The translations under genes and the position numbers were made by a program. 64,000 nucleotides of DNA from Methylobacterium aquaticum (lineage in GTDB: Bacteria; Pseudomonadota; Alphaproteobacteria; Rhizobiales; Beijerinckiaceae): assembly GCF_016804325.1 (NCBI RefSeq), contig NZ_CP043627.1, positions 4,203,501-4,267,500 of the forward strand, read 5' to 3'. Below, in pieces: positions 36,469 to 44,931 of the stretch. The notes beneath the pieces were generated by a model. The model was not told the origin of the DNA, did no database searches, and saw only the letters and a list, made by a program, of their open reading frames with translations. The first letter of the stretch is position 1. Each line of letters begins with the position of its first letter.

Positions 36469-38286
36469 CTACCGCAACGCCTCCAGGAGCGGCTTCAACC
36501 TGTGGCGCCGCTTGTGCTCGGTGATCAGGTCGCCGATCCGCGCCGCCCACGCCCCCTGCTCGCCCTTCGCCAGATAACCCTGCTTCGCGCAGGCGAGCCA
36601 GGCGGCGGCCTGCTCGTAGGTGTGCGGTGCCTGGGTCAGGAGGGGCTTCGCCTTCGCCTCGGAAAAGGCGATCGCCCAGGCCGGGTCGCGCTCCAGGGCG
36701 GCTTCGGCGAGACGCATCAGCACCGCCTCCTCGACAGGACCCTCGCGCCCGGCATCGGCCGCCGCCATGGCGTCGCCGACCAACCCCTCCTCCAGCAGGA
36801 TCGCGATCCGGTCGGGGGCGAACGCCGCCTTGTCGAGGATCGCCAGGAGGTCGTCGCGGACCGGATCCCAGCCCGACTTGCCGGCCACCGTCCGGGCGGC
36901 CCGGTAATCGGCGAGGGTGAGGCCCTGCGCGAAGGCGGCGCGGGCGGCCTGGAGCGCGAGGTCTCGGCGCTTGCGGGCATGGGCCTCGTCGCGCAGCCAG
37001 CGTGCCAGTTCGGCCGCCGGGCCGCTGCGCCGCGATTCCACCCGGCGCAATCCCGCCTGCGCCATGTCGAGCGCCGGATCGGGATGCCCGGCCGCGTGCA
37101 GGCGGCGGGACAGAACGAGGAGCGCGCCCGGATCGGTGACGTATTTGGCCGCGCGGGCCACGGCCTCGTCGATCCGCCCGAGGCGCATCAGCATGTCGGC
37201 ATGGGCCGCCTCGTCGCCGGCGGCGCGGGCGAGGTTCAGGTATTCCTCGGTGCGCTCCGCGGCCGCGAGCACCCGCAGGCGCACGGCGACGAGATCGGGG
37301 TTCTCGTCCTCGCCCGCCGGCAGGGTCGCCCCCTTCTTGCCGGCGAGCACCGCGCGCAGGGCCGGATCGTCCCAGCCCGTCATCAGGGCGGTGGTGACGA
37401 GAAAGAATCCGTCCTCAGAGGCGTAACCGTCGAGATCGTCGTCCCAGCCCTCGATCGTCTCGCGCAAGGAATCGCGCTCGTCGGCGGTGAGGTCGCTCAT
37501 CAGCGCCGCCTCGGCCATCATCCGGCTGAGATCGGTGAACAGGCGGTACATGTCCTCGTCGGTCTCGACGTAATCGTCGAGCCACTGCTCGATGAACGGC
37601 TCAGCCACCGCCGTGAGGATCGTGAGCGCGTTGCGCCCATCGCCGGCCTCCAGGAACGGCACGGCCTTGCCCACCAGCTCCTTCAGCGCGTCGGTCGGGC
37701 CGTGGGCCTCGTAATCGTCCCAGTAAGCACGTTTCGGCCGCTGGCCGAGAACCGTGCGGGCCTGCGCGGCGATCGGCGCCGGATCGACCGAACCGCGGCC
37801 GGGCCGCGCGGCGAGCTCGGCCTCGATCCAGCCGGCGAGGTCGGGATCGGCTTCGGCCCGGCGCACCAGCAGGTCGGCCAGGGCCTCGCGCGGCAGGTCG
37901 TCGAGGAGCCGGCCCAGGGTCGGCCGCTGGGCCAGGGCGCCGGGCTTGCCCGCCGCGATCAGGGTCGCGACGACGTGCTTGCAGGCCCCGCCCCACTCGT
38001 AGGGGCAGGTGCAGCGGTAATCCGCCACGTCGCGATCCTTCAGCCGGATCGTGACCCGGTAGGGCTCGTCCTCGCTGCCCGCGACCGCGGCGGTGAGCCG
38101 GTCGCCCCGCCGCACGAGGTCGGAGACGGCGCCCGAGCGCACCACCGCGCGGCCACGCTCGATCACCTTCGGATCGGCGAGGTTCCGGATGGCGGCCTCG
38201 TCCGGCAGGGGCGCGTCGGCCCTCGCCTGGCCGACGGCCGTCTTGCCGCCGATGGCCGTCTCGCCACTCCGGCTCCTGCCGCTCAC
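36469..38286 (-). CDS. SWIM zinc finger protein
   Basis: A 605-residue protein with a SWIM zinc finger near the N-terminus: Cys92 and Cys94 in YRCTCPYEWGG, then Cys102 and His104 in ACKHVV. The remaining 480 residues are helical and look like repeated TPR-type helix pairs (for example AAHADMLMRLGRIDEAVARAA, followed by further pairs). SWIM fingers bind DNA or proteins; the helical part suggests a scaffold. The start is a GTG at 38286 overlapping the stop of the upstream oxidase (GTGA). Function is unknown. Confidence 0.85.
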   Translation of the reverse strand: MSGRSRSGETAIGGKTAVGQARADAPLPDEAAIRNLADPKVIERGRAVVRSGAVSDLVRRGDRLTAAVAGSEDEPYRVTIRLKDRDVADYRCTCPYEWGGACKHVVATLIAAGKPGALAQRPTLGRLLDDLPREALADLLVRRAEADPDLAGWIEAELAARPGRGSVDPAPIAAQARTVLGQRPKRAYWDDYEAHGPTDALKELVGKAVPFLEAGDGRNALTILTAVAEPFIEQWLDDYVETDEDMYRLFTDLSRMMAEAALMSDLTADERDSLRETIEGWDDDLDGYASEDGFFLVTTALMTGWDDPALRAVLAGKKGATLPAGEDENPDLVAVRLRVLAAAERTEEYLNLARAAGDEAAHADMLMRLGRIDEAVARAAKYVTDPGALLVLSRRLHAAGHPDPALDMAQAGLRRVESRRSGPAAELARWLRDEAHARKRRDLALQAARAAFAQGLTLADYRAARTVAGKSGWDPVRDDLLAILDKAAFAPDRIAILLEEGLVGDAMAAADAGREGPVEEAVLMRLAEAALERDPAWAIAFSEAKAKPLLTQAPHTYEQAAAWLACAKQGYLAKGEQGAWAARIGDLITEHKRRHRLKPLLEALR

Positions 38287-39716
38287 GCGGCGATCCGTCC
38301 TTCCAGCGGGAACACCTTCGCCGGGTTCATCAGCCAGGCGGGATCGAACACCGCCCGCACCCGCATCTGCTGGTGCAGGTCCTCCGGGTTGTACTGGACG
38401 TTCATCAGGTCGCGCTTCTCGATGCCGACGCCGTGCTCGCCGGTGAGGCAGCCGCCGACCTCGACGCAGAGCTTCAGCATCTCCTCGCCGGCGGCCTCGG
38501 CCTTCTCCATCTCGCCGGGCGTGTTGATGTCGAACAGGATCAGGGGGTGCAGGTTGCCGTCGCCGGCATGGAAGACGTTGGCGCAGCGCAGACCGTAGGA
38601 TTGCGTGATCTCGCCGATGCGCTCCAGCACCCGCGGCAATTGCCCGGTCGGGATGGTGCCGTCCATGCAGATGTAGTCGGAGATGCGGCCCGTGGCGCCG
38701 AAGGCCGACTTGCGGCCCTTCCAGATCGCGGCGCTCTCGGCCTCCGATTGCGAGACCTTCAGGCTCGTCGGGTTGAAGGGTCTGGCGATCTCGACGATGC
38801 GGGCGAGCATCGCGTCGCATTCCTCCTTGCAGCCCTCGACCTCGATGATCAGCATCGCCTCGGCATCGAGCGGGTAGCCGGCATGGGCGAAGGCCTCGCA
38901 GATCGTGATCGCCTCGCGGTCCATGTACTCGATCGCCACCGGGATGATGCCGGCGCCGATGATCGCCGCCGTGCAGGCGCCGGCATCCTCGACCGTGCCG
39001 AAGCCCATCAGCGCCGGGCGCGCGCCTTCCGCCGCGCGCAGGATCCGGACGGTCGCCTCGGTGACGACGCCGAGCTGGCCTTCCGAGCCGCAGATCAGGC
39101 CGAGCATGTCGTAGCCGGCGGCGTCGAGATGGTCGCCGCCGATCTCCACCACCGTGCCGTCGATCATGACGAGCGTCACGCCCATCAGGTTGTTGGTGGT
39201 GACGCCGTATTTCAGGCAATGCGCCCCGCCCGAATTCATCGCGATGTTGCCCGCGATGGTGCAGGCGAGCTGGCTCGACGGGTCGGGAGCGTAGAAGAAG
39301 CCCTCGTGGGCCACCGCCGCGCTGATGGCGAGGTTGGTGATGCCGGCCTGGACCCGGGCGGTGCGGTTGGAAAAATCGACGTCGAGCACCCGGTTCATCT
39401 TGGCGACGCCGAGGATCACCGCATCCTCCTGCGCGATGGCGCCGCCGGCCAGCGAGGTGCCGGCGCCCCGGGGCACCACCCGCACGCCGTTCTCGTGGCA
39501 GTAGCGCATCACCGCGGCGACCTCGGCGGTCGTCGAGGGCAGCACCACGGCGAGCGGCATCCTGCGGTAGGCGGTGAGCCCGTCGGTCTCGAAGGCGCGG
39601 CGCTCGTCCTCGCTCGTCACCAGGGCCTCCGGCGCCACCAGGCCGCGCAAGCCCTCCACGATCGCGTCGCGGCGGGCGAGGATCGCGGGATCGGGCAACG
39701 GAAAGGCGATGGTCAT
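38283..39716 (-). CDS. glcD: FAD-linked oxidase, GlcD-type glycolate oxidase subunit
   Basis: A 477-residue flavoprotein oxidising 2-hydroxy acids such as glycolate or D-lactate. The PCMH-type FAD domain shows VVPRGAGTSLAGGA and GICGSEGQLGVVTEAT-like LICGSEGQLGVVTEAT. The C-terminal FAD-oxidase domain carries NVFHAGDGNLHPLILFD and GGCLTGEHGVGIEKRDLM, the metal/substrate residues of GlcD. The ATG at 39716 gives the family length. GlcE and GlcF partners are not adjacent, so it may act alone. The coupling to a SWIM protein is unusual. Confidence 0.88.
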   Translation of the reverse strand: MTIAFPLPDPAILARRDAIVEGLRGLVAPEALVTSEDERRAFETDGLTAYRRMPLAVVLPSTTAEVAAVMRYCHENGVRVVPRGAGTSLAGGAIAQEDAVILGVAKMNRVLDVDFSNRTARVQAGITNLAISAAVAHEGFFYAPDPSSQLACTIAGNIAMNSGGAHCLKYGVTTNNLMGVTLVMIDGTVVEIGGDHLDAAGYDMLGLICGSEGQLGVVTEATVRILRAAEGARPALMGFGTVEDAGACTAAIIGAGIIPVAIEYMDREAITICEAFAHAGYPLDAEAMLIIEVEGCKEECDAMLARIVEIARPFNPTSLKVSQSEAESAAIWKGRKSAFGATGRISDYICMDGTIPTGQLPRVLERIGEITQSYGLRCANVFHAGDGNLHPLILFDINTPGEMEKAEAAGEEMLKLCVEVGGCLTGEHGVGIEKRDLMNVQYNPEDLHQQMRVRAVFDPAWLMNPAKVFPLEGRIAA

Positions 39717-39970
39717 GGCGTGTCCTCTGGCCTCGGCATCGTGTCCGACCGGTCGGGCGGTCGCTCGTGCGCCATCATAAGGCAGGCGAGGGAGCGCGCC
39801 CATCCATCCCGTCGCCCCGCACCTTCGTCCGATTGCGCCGGAGCGCGGCACAGCTTCTTTTCGCCGCACGGGACCCGTCGCGAACCGTCGGCGTTTTTAA
39901 CTGTACCAAACAGCAGGCTGGGCCATATCCCGGTGGCCGGTCGCGAACGACGTCCGTTGGAGGGAACCTC

Positions 39971-40327
39971 ATGCGTCAGCTCATCCTCGGTGCCGCCCTG
40001 GCGGCGCTCCTCCCCTTCGCCGCCCAGGCCCAGGACGCGGCGGCCGGCGAGAAGGTCTTTGCGACTTGCAAGGCCTGCCACGCCTTCGGCAAGAACGGCG
40101 TCGGCCCGGACCTCAAGGGCGTCATCGGCCGCAAGGCCGGCACCCACGAGGGCTACAACTACTCGGCCGCGATGAAGAATTCCGGCCTGACCTGGGACTC
40201 GGCCACCTTCATGGAATACATCAAGGACCCGAAGGCCAAGGTGCCCGGCAACAAGATGATCTTCGCCGGCGTCAAGGACGACAAGAAGATCAAGGATCTG
40301 GAAGCCTACCTCGAGACCCAGAAGTAA
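39971..40327 (+). CDS. Class I cytochrome c
   Basis: A 118-residue periplasmic electron carrier. MRQLILGAALAALLPFAAQA is a clean Sec signal. The heme site is CKACH (Cys33, Cys36, His37), and the axial Met is Met96 in GNKMIFAG. The form GPDLKGVIGRKAG and NYSAAMKNSG is typical of cytochrome c2/c550-type proteins of Alphaproteobacteria. GGAGGGAA lies just before the ATG. Cotranscription is unlikely, since neighbours face the other way. Confidence 0.93.
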   Translation: MRQLILGAALAALLPFAAQAQDAAAGEKVFATCKACHAFGKNGVGPDLKGVIGRKAGTHEGYNYSAAMKNSGLTWDSATFMEYIKDPKAKVPGNKMIFAGVKDDKKIKDLEAYLETQK

Positions 40328-40333
40328 GATCGA

Positions 40334-40366
40334 ATCCGGCCTCGGCGGTCGCCGCCGGGGCCGGAT
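40334..40366. terminator. Bidirectional hairpin between cytochrome c and thioesterase genes
   Basis: ATCCGGCC-T-CGGCGG (40334-40348) pairs with CCGCCG-G-GGCCGGAT (40352-40366), giving a 14-base-pair stem with a single T-G wobble in the middle and a 3-base loop. It exactly fills the gap between two convergent genes. No T run is present. Confidence 0.6.
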
Positions 40367-40368
40367 CC

Positions 40369-40821
40369 TCAATCGCCGATGCCGTCCCGGCCCTGGACGG
40401 CCATCAGGGTGGCGGTGAGCACCGCGACGAGTCTTTCGCGCACCTCGCCGTCCGAGACGGTTTCGGCGAACACGTCGGCCTGGGCCAGGGTCAGGGTCCG
40501 CCCGGCCTTCACCACCCGCCCCCGCGCCAGGATCCGGCGACCGGCGGCCGGGGCCAGCAGGTTGATCTTGAACTCCGCCGTCAGCACCCCGGCGCCGGGC
40601 GGCATCAGGGTCAGGGCCGCGTAGCCCGCCGCGCTGTCGGCGATGGCGCTCACCGCCCCGGCATGGACGAAGCCGTGCTGCTGCGACACCGCCGGCCCGG
40701 GCGCGAGCGCGATCTCGACGGCACCGGAGGACACCCCCTCGAGGGTCGCCCCGAGGGTCCGCATCAGGCCCTGCCGGTCGAAGCTGTCGCGCACGCGCGC
40801 CTCCGGTGTCTGGTCGCCCAC
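40369..40821 (-). CDS. PaaI-type hotdog thioesterase
   Basis: A 150-residue hotdog-fold thioesterase, expected to hydrolyse acyl-CoA esters. QQHGFVHAGAVSAIADSAAGYAALTL is the active-site helix region with the family's HGxxHxG and Asp. EFKINLLAPAAGRRILARG is the central strand pair. GTG at 40821 follows a GAGGGAGGGGGG ribosome site. It is divergent from a second thioesterase of a different subfamily at 40926. Confidence 0.85.
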   Translation of the reverse strand: MGDQTPEARVRDSFDRQGLMRTLGATLEGVSSGAVEIALAPGPAVSQQHGFVHAGAVSAIADSAAGYAALTLMPPGAGVLTAEFKINLLAPAAGRRILARGRVVKAGRTLTLAQADVFAETVSDGEVRERLVAVLTATLMAVQGRDGIGD

Positions 40822-40925
40822 GATCCCCCCTCCCTCTCGGCTTTCCTGGTAGAACCCGTTGAGCCACGGCGGCAGCCGCGCTGTCCAGCGCCCCACCCCC
40901 GAGACGCCCGAGTTCCGAGAGGCCC

Positions 40926-41357
40926 ATGACCATCCCCGAATCCGATCACGCCGGCTGGCGCCCCTTCGATGATCCGGGCTTCCTCTCCCTGGTCGGCCCG
41001 GTCCTGCTGCGCGAGGAGGGCGGCGGCCTCAGCTTCGCGTTCCGGGCCGAGCCGAAGCACGCCAACCTGATCGGCGTGGTCCAGGGCGGCATGATGATGA
41101 CCTTCGCCGACCGGGCGCTGGGCTTTGCCGCCATGCGGGCCGCCGGCGGGGCGAATTGCGTGACGGTGCAGTTCGAGATGCAGTTCGTCTCGGCCGGCCG
41201 GATCGGCGAGACGATCACCCTGACGCCCGAGGTGGTGCAGCGCACCCAGAGCCTGGTCTTCCTGCGCGGCGACGCGCGGTGCGACGGACGCATCGTCGCC
41301 GCCGCCACCGGGGTGTGGAAGATCCTGCGCCGCCGGCCGGAGGCGGATCGGGCCTGA
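40926..41357 (+). CDS. PaaI-family thioesterase
   Basis: A 143-residue hotdog-fold protein. PKHANLIGVVQGGMMMTFADRALGFAA carries the HxN-x3-G-x2-GG-x6-D pattern of PaaI/YdiI enzymes. TVQFEMQFVSAGRIGETI follows. The substrate, presumably an aromatic or acyl CoA thioester, is not given by context. It and the divergent gene at 40821 share a 104-base promoter region. Confidence 0.85.
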   Translation: MTIPESDHAGWRPFDDPGFLSLVGPVLLREEGGGLSFAFRAEPKHANLIGVVQGGMMMTFADRALGFAAMRAAGGANCVTVQFEMQFVSAGRIGETITLTPEVVQRTQSLVFLRGDARCDGRIVAAATGVWKILRRRPEADRA

Positions 41358-41387
41358 CCCGACCGGCCTCCCGGCCGGAGGCGGGGA

Positions 41388-42872
41388 TCACTGCGTGAGC
41401 GTCGGCCGGGCGCTGGTCTGCCCGAGGCCCTGCGGCACCGGCACCTTGGTGGCGTTGTAATTCGCGTTGAGGACGAGGCGTGGCTCCTGCGACAGCGCCA
41501 GCTTCTGCGCGACGATGGCGGTGTATTCCGACCGGTCGGCGACGGTCTGATTGGCGGCGACCAGGAAGGTGCCGCGCGGCATGTAGATCGTGCCGACGAG
41601 CCGGCGCGCATCGTCGCTCAGAACCTCGAACGACCGGCCTGTCGGGGCGCCGCGCTCCTCGAAGAACAGCAGGCCTGCCATCGCTCCATCCGTCGGCGCG
41701 CTGAGCGACACGTTCGAGCGCGGCATGAACTGCATCGGGCGGGCGATGCCGTCGTACTCCGCCTGGACCGTTCCGGTGAAGTAGAAGCCGACGCCGTCGC
41801 CGCTCAGCGATGCCGGGGGGAGCCGCACCGGCACGTTCGGGCAATGCATGTGATGTTTGTCGGCCTGCGAAACGCCGTTGTGATAGCAATGGCATTGGGC
41901 AACGTCGTGCGGATGAACCTGCCCGGGGCCAGCCAGGGGATGCGCACTGTCCGTTCCGACCACGAGAGGCCCATCCTTGATGACGTAGATTCCAGGATTG
42001 AGCCTGACGACGGCGCCCGACGTGAGGATGAGCCCGCCGCAATACGTCCCGGGATCGAGAGTCTCGCTCCAGTTCCCGATCACCTTGTCAGTGTACCTGC
42101 AGCCGCCCACCGGCGGCGAAGCGCGCTCCGCGAGCGGGTCCTTGATCGCCGGGCAGCCGGTGATCGGCACGGGCCGGTAGCGCAGCGACGAGCCGGCATA
42201 GCCCCCGACCGCGCACGATTTCAGTGCGGAAAGCTGCGAGGCGTCGCGCGCGTCGATCGCCGCGGCGGAAGCGGACACCGCATAGACCGAGCAGTTGCTG
42301 GCCGAGATCCGCGCGCGGTCCCGCAGGTCGATGGCGGCCGCCGAGCTTCCGTCCAGCGCCACGACGCAGACCCGGGACGTACCGACGATCTCGGCCGCGG
42401 CCCGGACGGCGATGTCGGTCAGGTACGGCGTGACGAACTTGGTCATGATCGCCCGCTTGCGCTGCGACAGGATCACCCTCACGCCCGTGGGCGGCTGGTC
42501 CCGCTCGTTGGCCGGGGCCACCGTGTAGGGATCGTCCGGCTTCGCGACCGGCCTGCGCCTGACCGGCTCGGTCGTCACCGCGATCGGATCCCCGCCGAGC
42601 TTGTCCGCCGCCAGGCTGCGCACCTGGCCTTCCGCGACGGCCTGCGCCCGATTGCGATCGAAGCCGGAGACCTGCATGTCGGACACGACGGCGAGGGCCG
42701 TCGCGTCGGCGATGGCCTGGAGTTGCTGCTTGCGGACCAGCCACGTCGCGTAGTCGACGCCGAAGCCGACGGCGCCCATCACGATGGGGAACAGGATCGC
42801 GAAGATGAACGCGACGCCTCCTCCAGGGTGACGAGCGAAGGCGATGGCTTTGACGGCGGCGGACCGATGCAT
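41388..42872 (-). CDS. TadE/TadG-like Flp pilus assembly protein
   Basis: A 494-residue protein with one N-terminal membrane anchor, HPGGGVAFIFAILFPIVMG, followed by GVDYATWLVRKQQLQAIADA, the signature of the putative Flp pilus-assembly TadE/G-like domain. The remainder is a large secreted region with several cysteines and a His-rich patch (QCHCYHNGVSQADKHHMHC). The ATG at 42872 has AGGA about 7 bases upstream. No other tad genes are near, so it may be one of the orphan TadG-like genes common in this group. Confidence 0.82.
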   Translation of the reverse strand: MHRSAAVKAIAFARHPGGGVAFIFAILFPIVMGAVGFGVDYATWLVRKQQLQAIADATALAVVSDMQVSGFDRNRAQAVAEGQVRSLAADKLGGDPIAVTTEPVRRRPVAKPDDPYTVAPANERDQPPTGVRVILSQRKRAIMTKFVTPYLTDIAVRAAAEIVGTSRVCVVALDGSSAAAIDLRDRARISASNCSVYAVSASAAAIDARDASQLSALKSCAVGGYAGSSLRYRPVPITGCPAIKDPLAERASPPVGGCRYTDKVIGNWSETLDPGTYCGGLILTSGAVVRLNPGIYVIKDGPLVVGTDSAHPLAGPGQVHPHDVAQCHCYHNGVSQADKHHMHCPNVPVRLPPASLSGDGVGFYFTGTVQAEYDGIARPMQFMPRSNVSLSAPTDGAMAGLLFFEERGAPTGRSFEVLSDDARRLVGTIYMPRGTFLVAANQTVADRSEYTAIVAQKLALSQEPRLVLNANYNATKVPVPQGLGQTSARPTLTQ

Positions 42873-43323
42873 GATTATCCTGTTGAATTTCAAATCCATA
42901 CCATCAGCACTTTGTAAATATAATATTAACATGAAATAATAATTATAAAACGTATTAAATTTGCCCAATCACGCCCAATCTGCTTGCTCGATTGCGATCG
43001 AATCGATTTCCGCAATCCGCTTCTACCGGCCGCCATGGATGCATGATAGGCCGTGTGAGTTGCAAGAGCCGCCGATTGCAACCCGTTCCTCTGCGTCCGT
43101 GACCCGGACACCCGGTGCTAAGCAAACTTGCGGTGGCGGCACAACGTTTCGCCCGCTTGGGTTGTTATTTCCTCGCAGGTTTTCCGCGCCGATCCGGTAG
43201 CGACTTCGGCGAAACCTGCTTCGCCCGTTCCGACGCGCCCGCTCCGGGCGGCATCGGGAACGGAGGCCGTTCCCGCGCGACGACGCGCCTCCCCAAGCCG
43301 CCCCGATCCGCTATGTAGAGGGA
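42873..43323. other. AT-rich regulatory gap with a 9-bp hairpin
   Basis: The stretch 42905-42965 is very AT-rich for this genome (TAATATTAACATGAAATAAT within it) and is the likely promoter area of the TadG-like gene. On the other side, CGGGAACGG-AGG-CCGTTCCCG (43255-43275) is a perfect hairpin about 50 bases before the DUF1285 start. No gene is supported. Confidence 0.5.
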
Positions 43324-43938
43324 ATGACGCACGATCCGAACGGCGCCCCGCCCGGCGGGGTCCTCGAACGACTGACCGCGGCTCTGGGCGCCGAGGAGAA
43401 CCGGCGCGGCCCGCCGCCGGTCGACCGCTGGAACCCGGATTATTGCGGCGATATCCCGATGCGGATCGCCGCCGACGGGACCTGGCACTACAACGGCAGC
43501 CCGATCACCCGGCCGGCCCTGGTCAGGCTGTTCTCGACGATCCTGCGCTGCGACCCCGACGGGCGCACGGTGCTGGTCACGCCGGTGGAGCGGGTCGGGA
43601 TCGAGGTCGAGGACGCGGCCTTCCTGGCGGTCGAGATGGCGGTCGAGGGCGAGGGCGATGCCCGCGCCATCGCCTTCCGCACCAACCTCGACGACGTGGT
43701 GCCCCTCGACGAGGCCCACCCGTTGCGGGTCGAGCGCGACCCGGAGGGCGGGTTCAAGCCCTACATCGCCGTGCGCCACGGCCTCTGGGCCCGCCTGACC
43801 CGGGCGCTCGCCTACGACCTCGTGGACTTGTGCGAGGAGCGCGAGGACGAGGGCGAGACTTGGTTCGGGCTCGCCGCCGGCGGGCGCTTCCACCGCATCG
43901 CCCGATCGACCGACCTCACGGCGGCCGGGCCGTCGTGA
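43324..43938 (+). CDS. DUF1285 domain protein
   Basis: A 204-residue DUF1285 protein. PPPVDRWNPDYCGDIPMRI and GTWHYNGSPITRPALVRLFSTIL are the conserved opening of the family. It is cytosolic by sequence, with no signal. The gene heads a tightly packed block with a CoA-type Nudix hydrolase, DUF6111 and the CCA-adding enzyme, an arrangement conserved in many Alphaproteobacteria. Its stop overlaps the Nudix start (GTGA). Function is unknown. Confidence 0.9.
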   Translation: MTHDPNGAPPGGVLERLTAALGAEENRRGPPPVDRWNPDYCGDIPMRIAADGTWHYNGSPITRPALVRLFSTILRCDPDGRTVLVTPVERVGIEVEDAAFLAVEMAVEGEGDARAIAFRTNLDDVVPLDEAHPLRVERDPEGGFKPYIAVRHGLWARLTRALAYDLVDLCEEREDEGETWFGLAAGGRFHRIARSTDLTAAGPS

Positions 43939-44654
43939 CCGGTCTTCCCGTGCCGCAAGCCCCGGATTCGCAAGCCCCGGATTCGCAAGTCCTGGATTCG
44001 CAAGTCCTGGACAGGTCGGCCCTCGACGCCTTCCTGGCCCGCGCCCGCGACCGCCTGCGGCCCGAGCCGCCGGGCCCGCACGACGACACCTCGAACCCGA
44101 GGGGCGACCACGATCTCGAGCCCGACGTGCTGGAGGCCGCCCTGTCGCGTCCGCCGCGCCTCGCCGCCGTGCTGGTGCCGGTAATCCCGCGGGACGACGG
44201 CGTCTCGGTGCTGTTCACCCTGCGCTCGGCGCATCTGCGCGACCATTCGGGCCAGATCGCCTTCCCGGGCGGCAAGATCGATCCGGCCGATCCTTCCGCC
44301 CTCGCGGCGGCCCTGCGGGAGGCGCAGGAAGAGATCGGTCTCGATCCGGCGGCGGTGACGCCGCTCGGCTACCTCGATCCGTACCTGTCGGGCACCGGCT
44401 TCCTGGTGACCCCGGTGGTCGGGCTGGTGGCGCCAGACGCGCCCTTGCGCCTCAACCCGCAGGAGGTGGCCGAGGCGTTCGAGGTGCCGCTCGACTTCCT
44501 GATGGACGTCGCCAACCACGCCCTGCACAGCCGGGAATGGCGCGGGCGCCAGCGGCGCTACTACGCGATCCCCTTCGGCGAGCGTTACATCTGGGGGGTG
44601 ACCGCCGGCATCGTGCGCAACCTCTACGACCGGCTCCGCGACGCGGACGCGTGA
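43935..44654 (+). CDS. Nudix hydrolase, CoA pyrophosphatase type
   Basis: A 239-residue hydrolase of the NudL/CoAse group, expected to cleave coenzyme A and its esters. The family-specific motif LFTLRSAHLRDHSGQIAFPGG leads into the Nudix box with ALREAQEEIGL (to about residue 136). The C-terminal part contains FGERYIWGVTAGIVRNL. The first 27 residues consist of imperfect PDSQx repeats from a 15-base tandem repeat and are probably disordered. The GTG start at 43935 overlaps the DUF1285 stop. Confidence 0.9.
   Translation: MTGLPVPQAPDSQAPDSQVLDSQVLDRSALDAFLARARDRLRPEPPGPHDDTSNPRGDHDLEPDVLEAALSRPPRLAAVLVPVIPRDDGVSVLFTLRSAHLRDHSGQIAFPGGKIDPADPSALAAALREAQEEIGLDPAAVTPLGYLDPYLSGTGFLVTPVVGLVAPDAPLRLNPQEVAEAFEVPLDFLMDVANHALHSREWRGRQRRYYAIPFGERYIWGVTAGIVRNLYDRLRDADA
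43960..44004 (+). repeat. Three tandem 15-bp repeats in the Nudix 5' end
   Basis: Units 43960-43974, 43975-43989 and 43990-44004 read (C/T)CC(C/T)GGATTCGCAAG, with a partial fourth unit after. As 15 is a multiple of three, copy changes keep the reading frame and add or remove PDSQA/LDSQV peptides at the N-terminus. Confidence 0.85.
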
Positions 44655-44673
44655 AGACACCGAGTCAGGACCC

Positions 44674-44931
44674 ATGGCCCGCGCGCTGATCGACGACATC
44701 CTGCTGTTCCTGCTCCCCTTCGCGGCCTTCGGGGTGTGGCTGGTCCTGCGCCAGCGCAGCCCGCTGCGCTGGATCCACTGGAGCGACCAGGCCGCGCGGC
44801 TCGCCATCGCGGGGGCCGCCCTGGTCATCCTCTCCTTCGTGGTGATGGCGGTGACCGCCGAACGCCACCGCGACGGCTTCGTGCCGACCCATATCGAGAA
44901 CGGCCGGGTGGTGCCGGGGCAGTTCCGGTGA
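44674..44931 (+). CDS. DUF6111 family membrane protein
   Basis: An 85-residue protein with two transmembrane segments (LFLLPFAAFGVWLVL and LAIAGAALVILSFVVMAV) and the C-terminal motif HIENGRVVPGQF typical of DUF6111. It sits 19 bases after the Nudix gene and overlaps the CCA enzyme start by GTGA. Function is unknown. Confidence 0.85.
   Translation: MARALIDDILLFLLPFAAFGVWLVLRQRSPLRWIHWSDQAARLAIAGAALVILSFVVMAVTAERHRDGFVPTHIENGRVVPGQFR

Noticed and set aside
43960..44004. Possible CRISPR-like repeat array
   Set aside because: The 15-base units are directly adjacent with no spacers and lie inside a coding frame.
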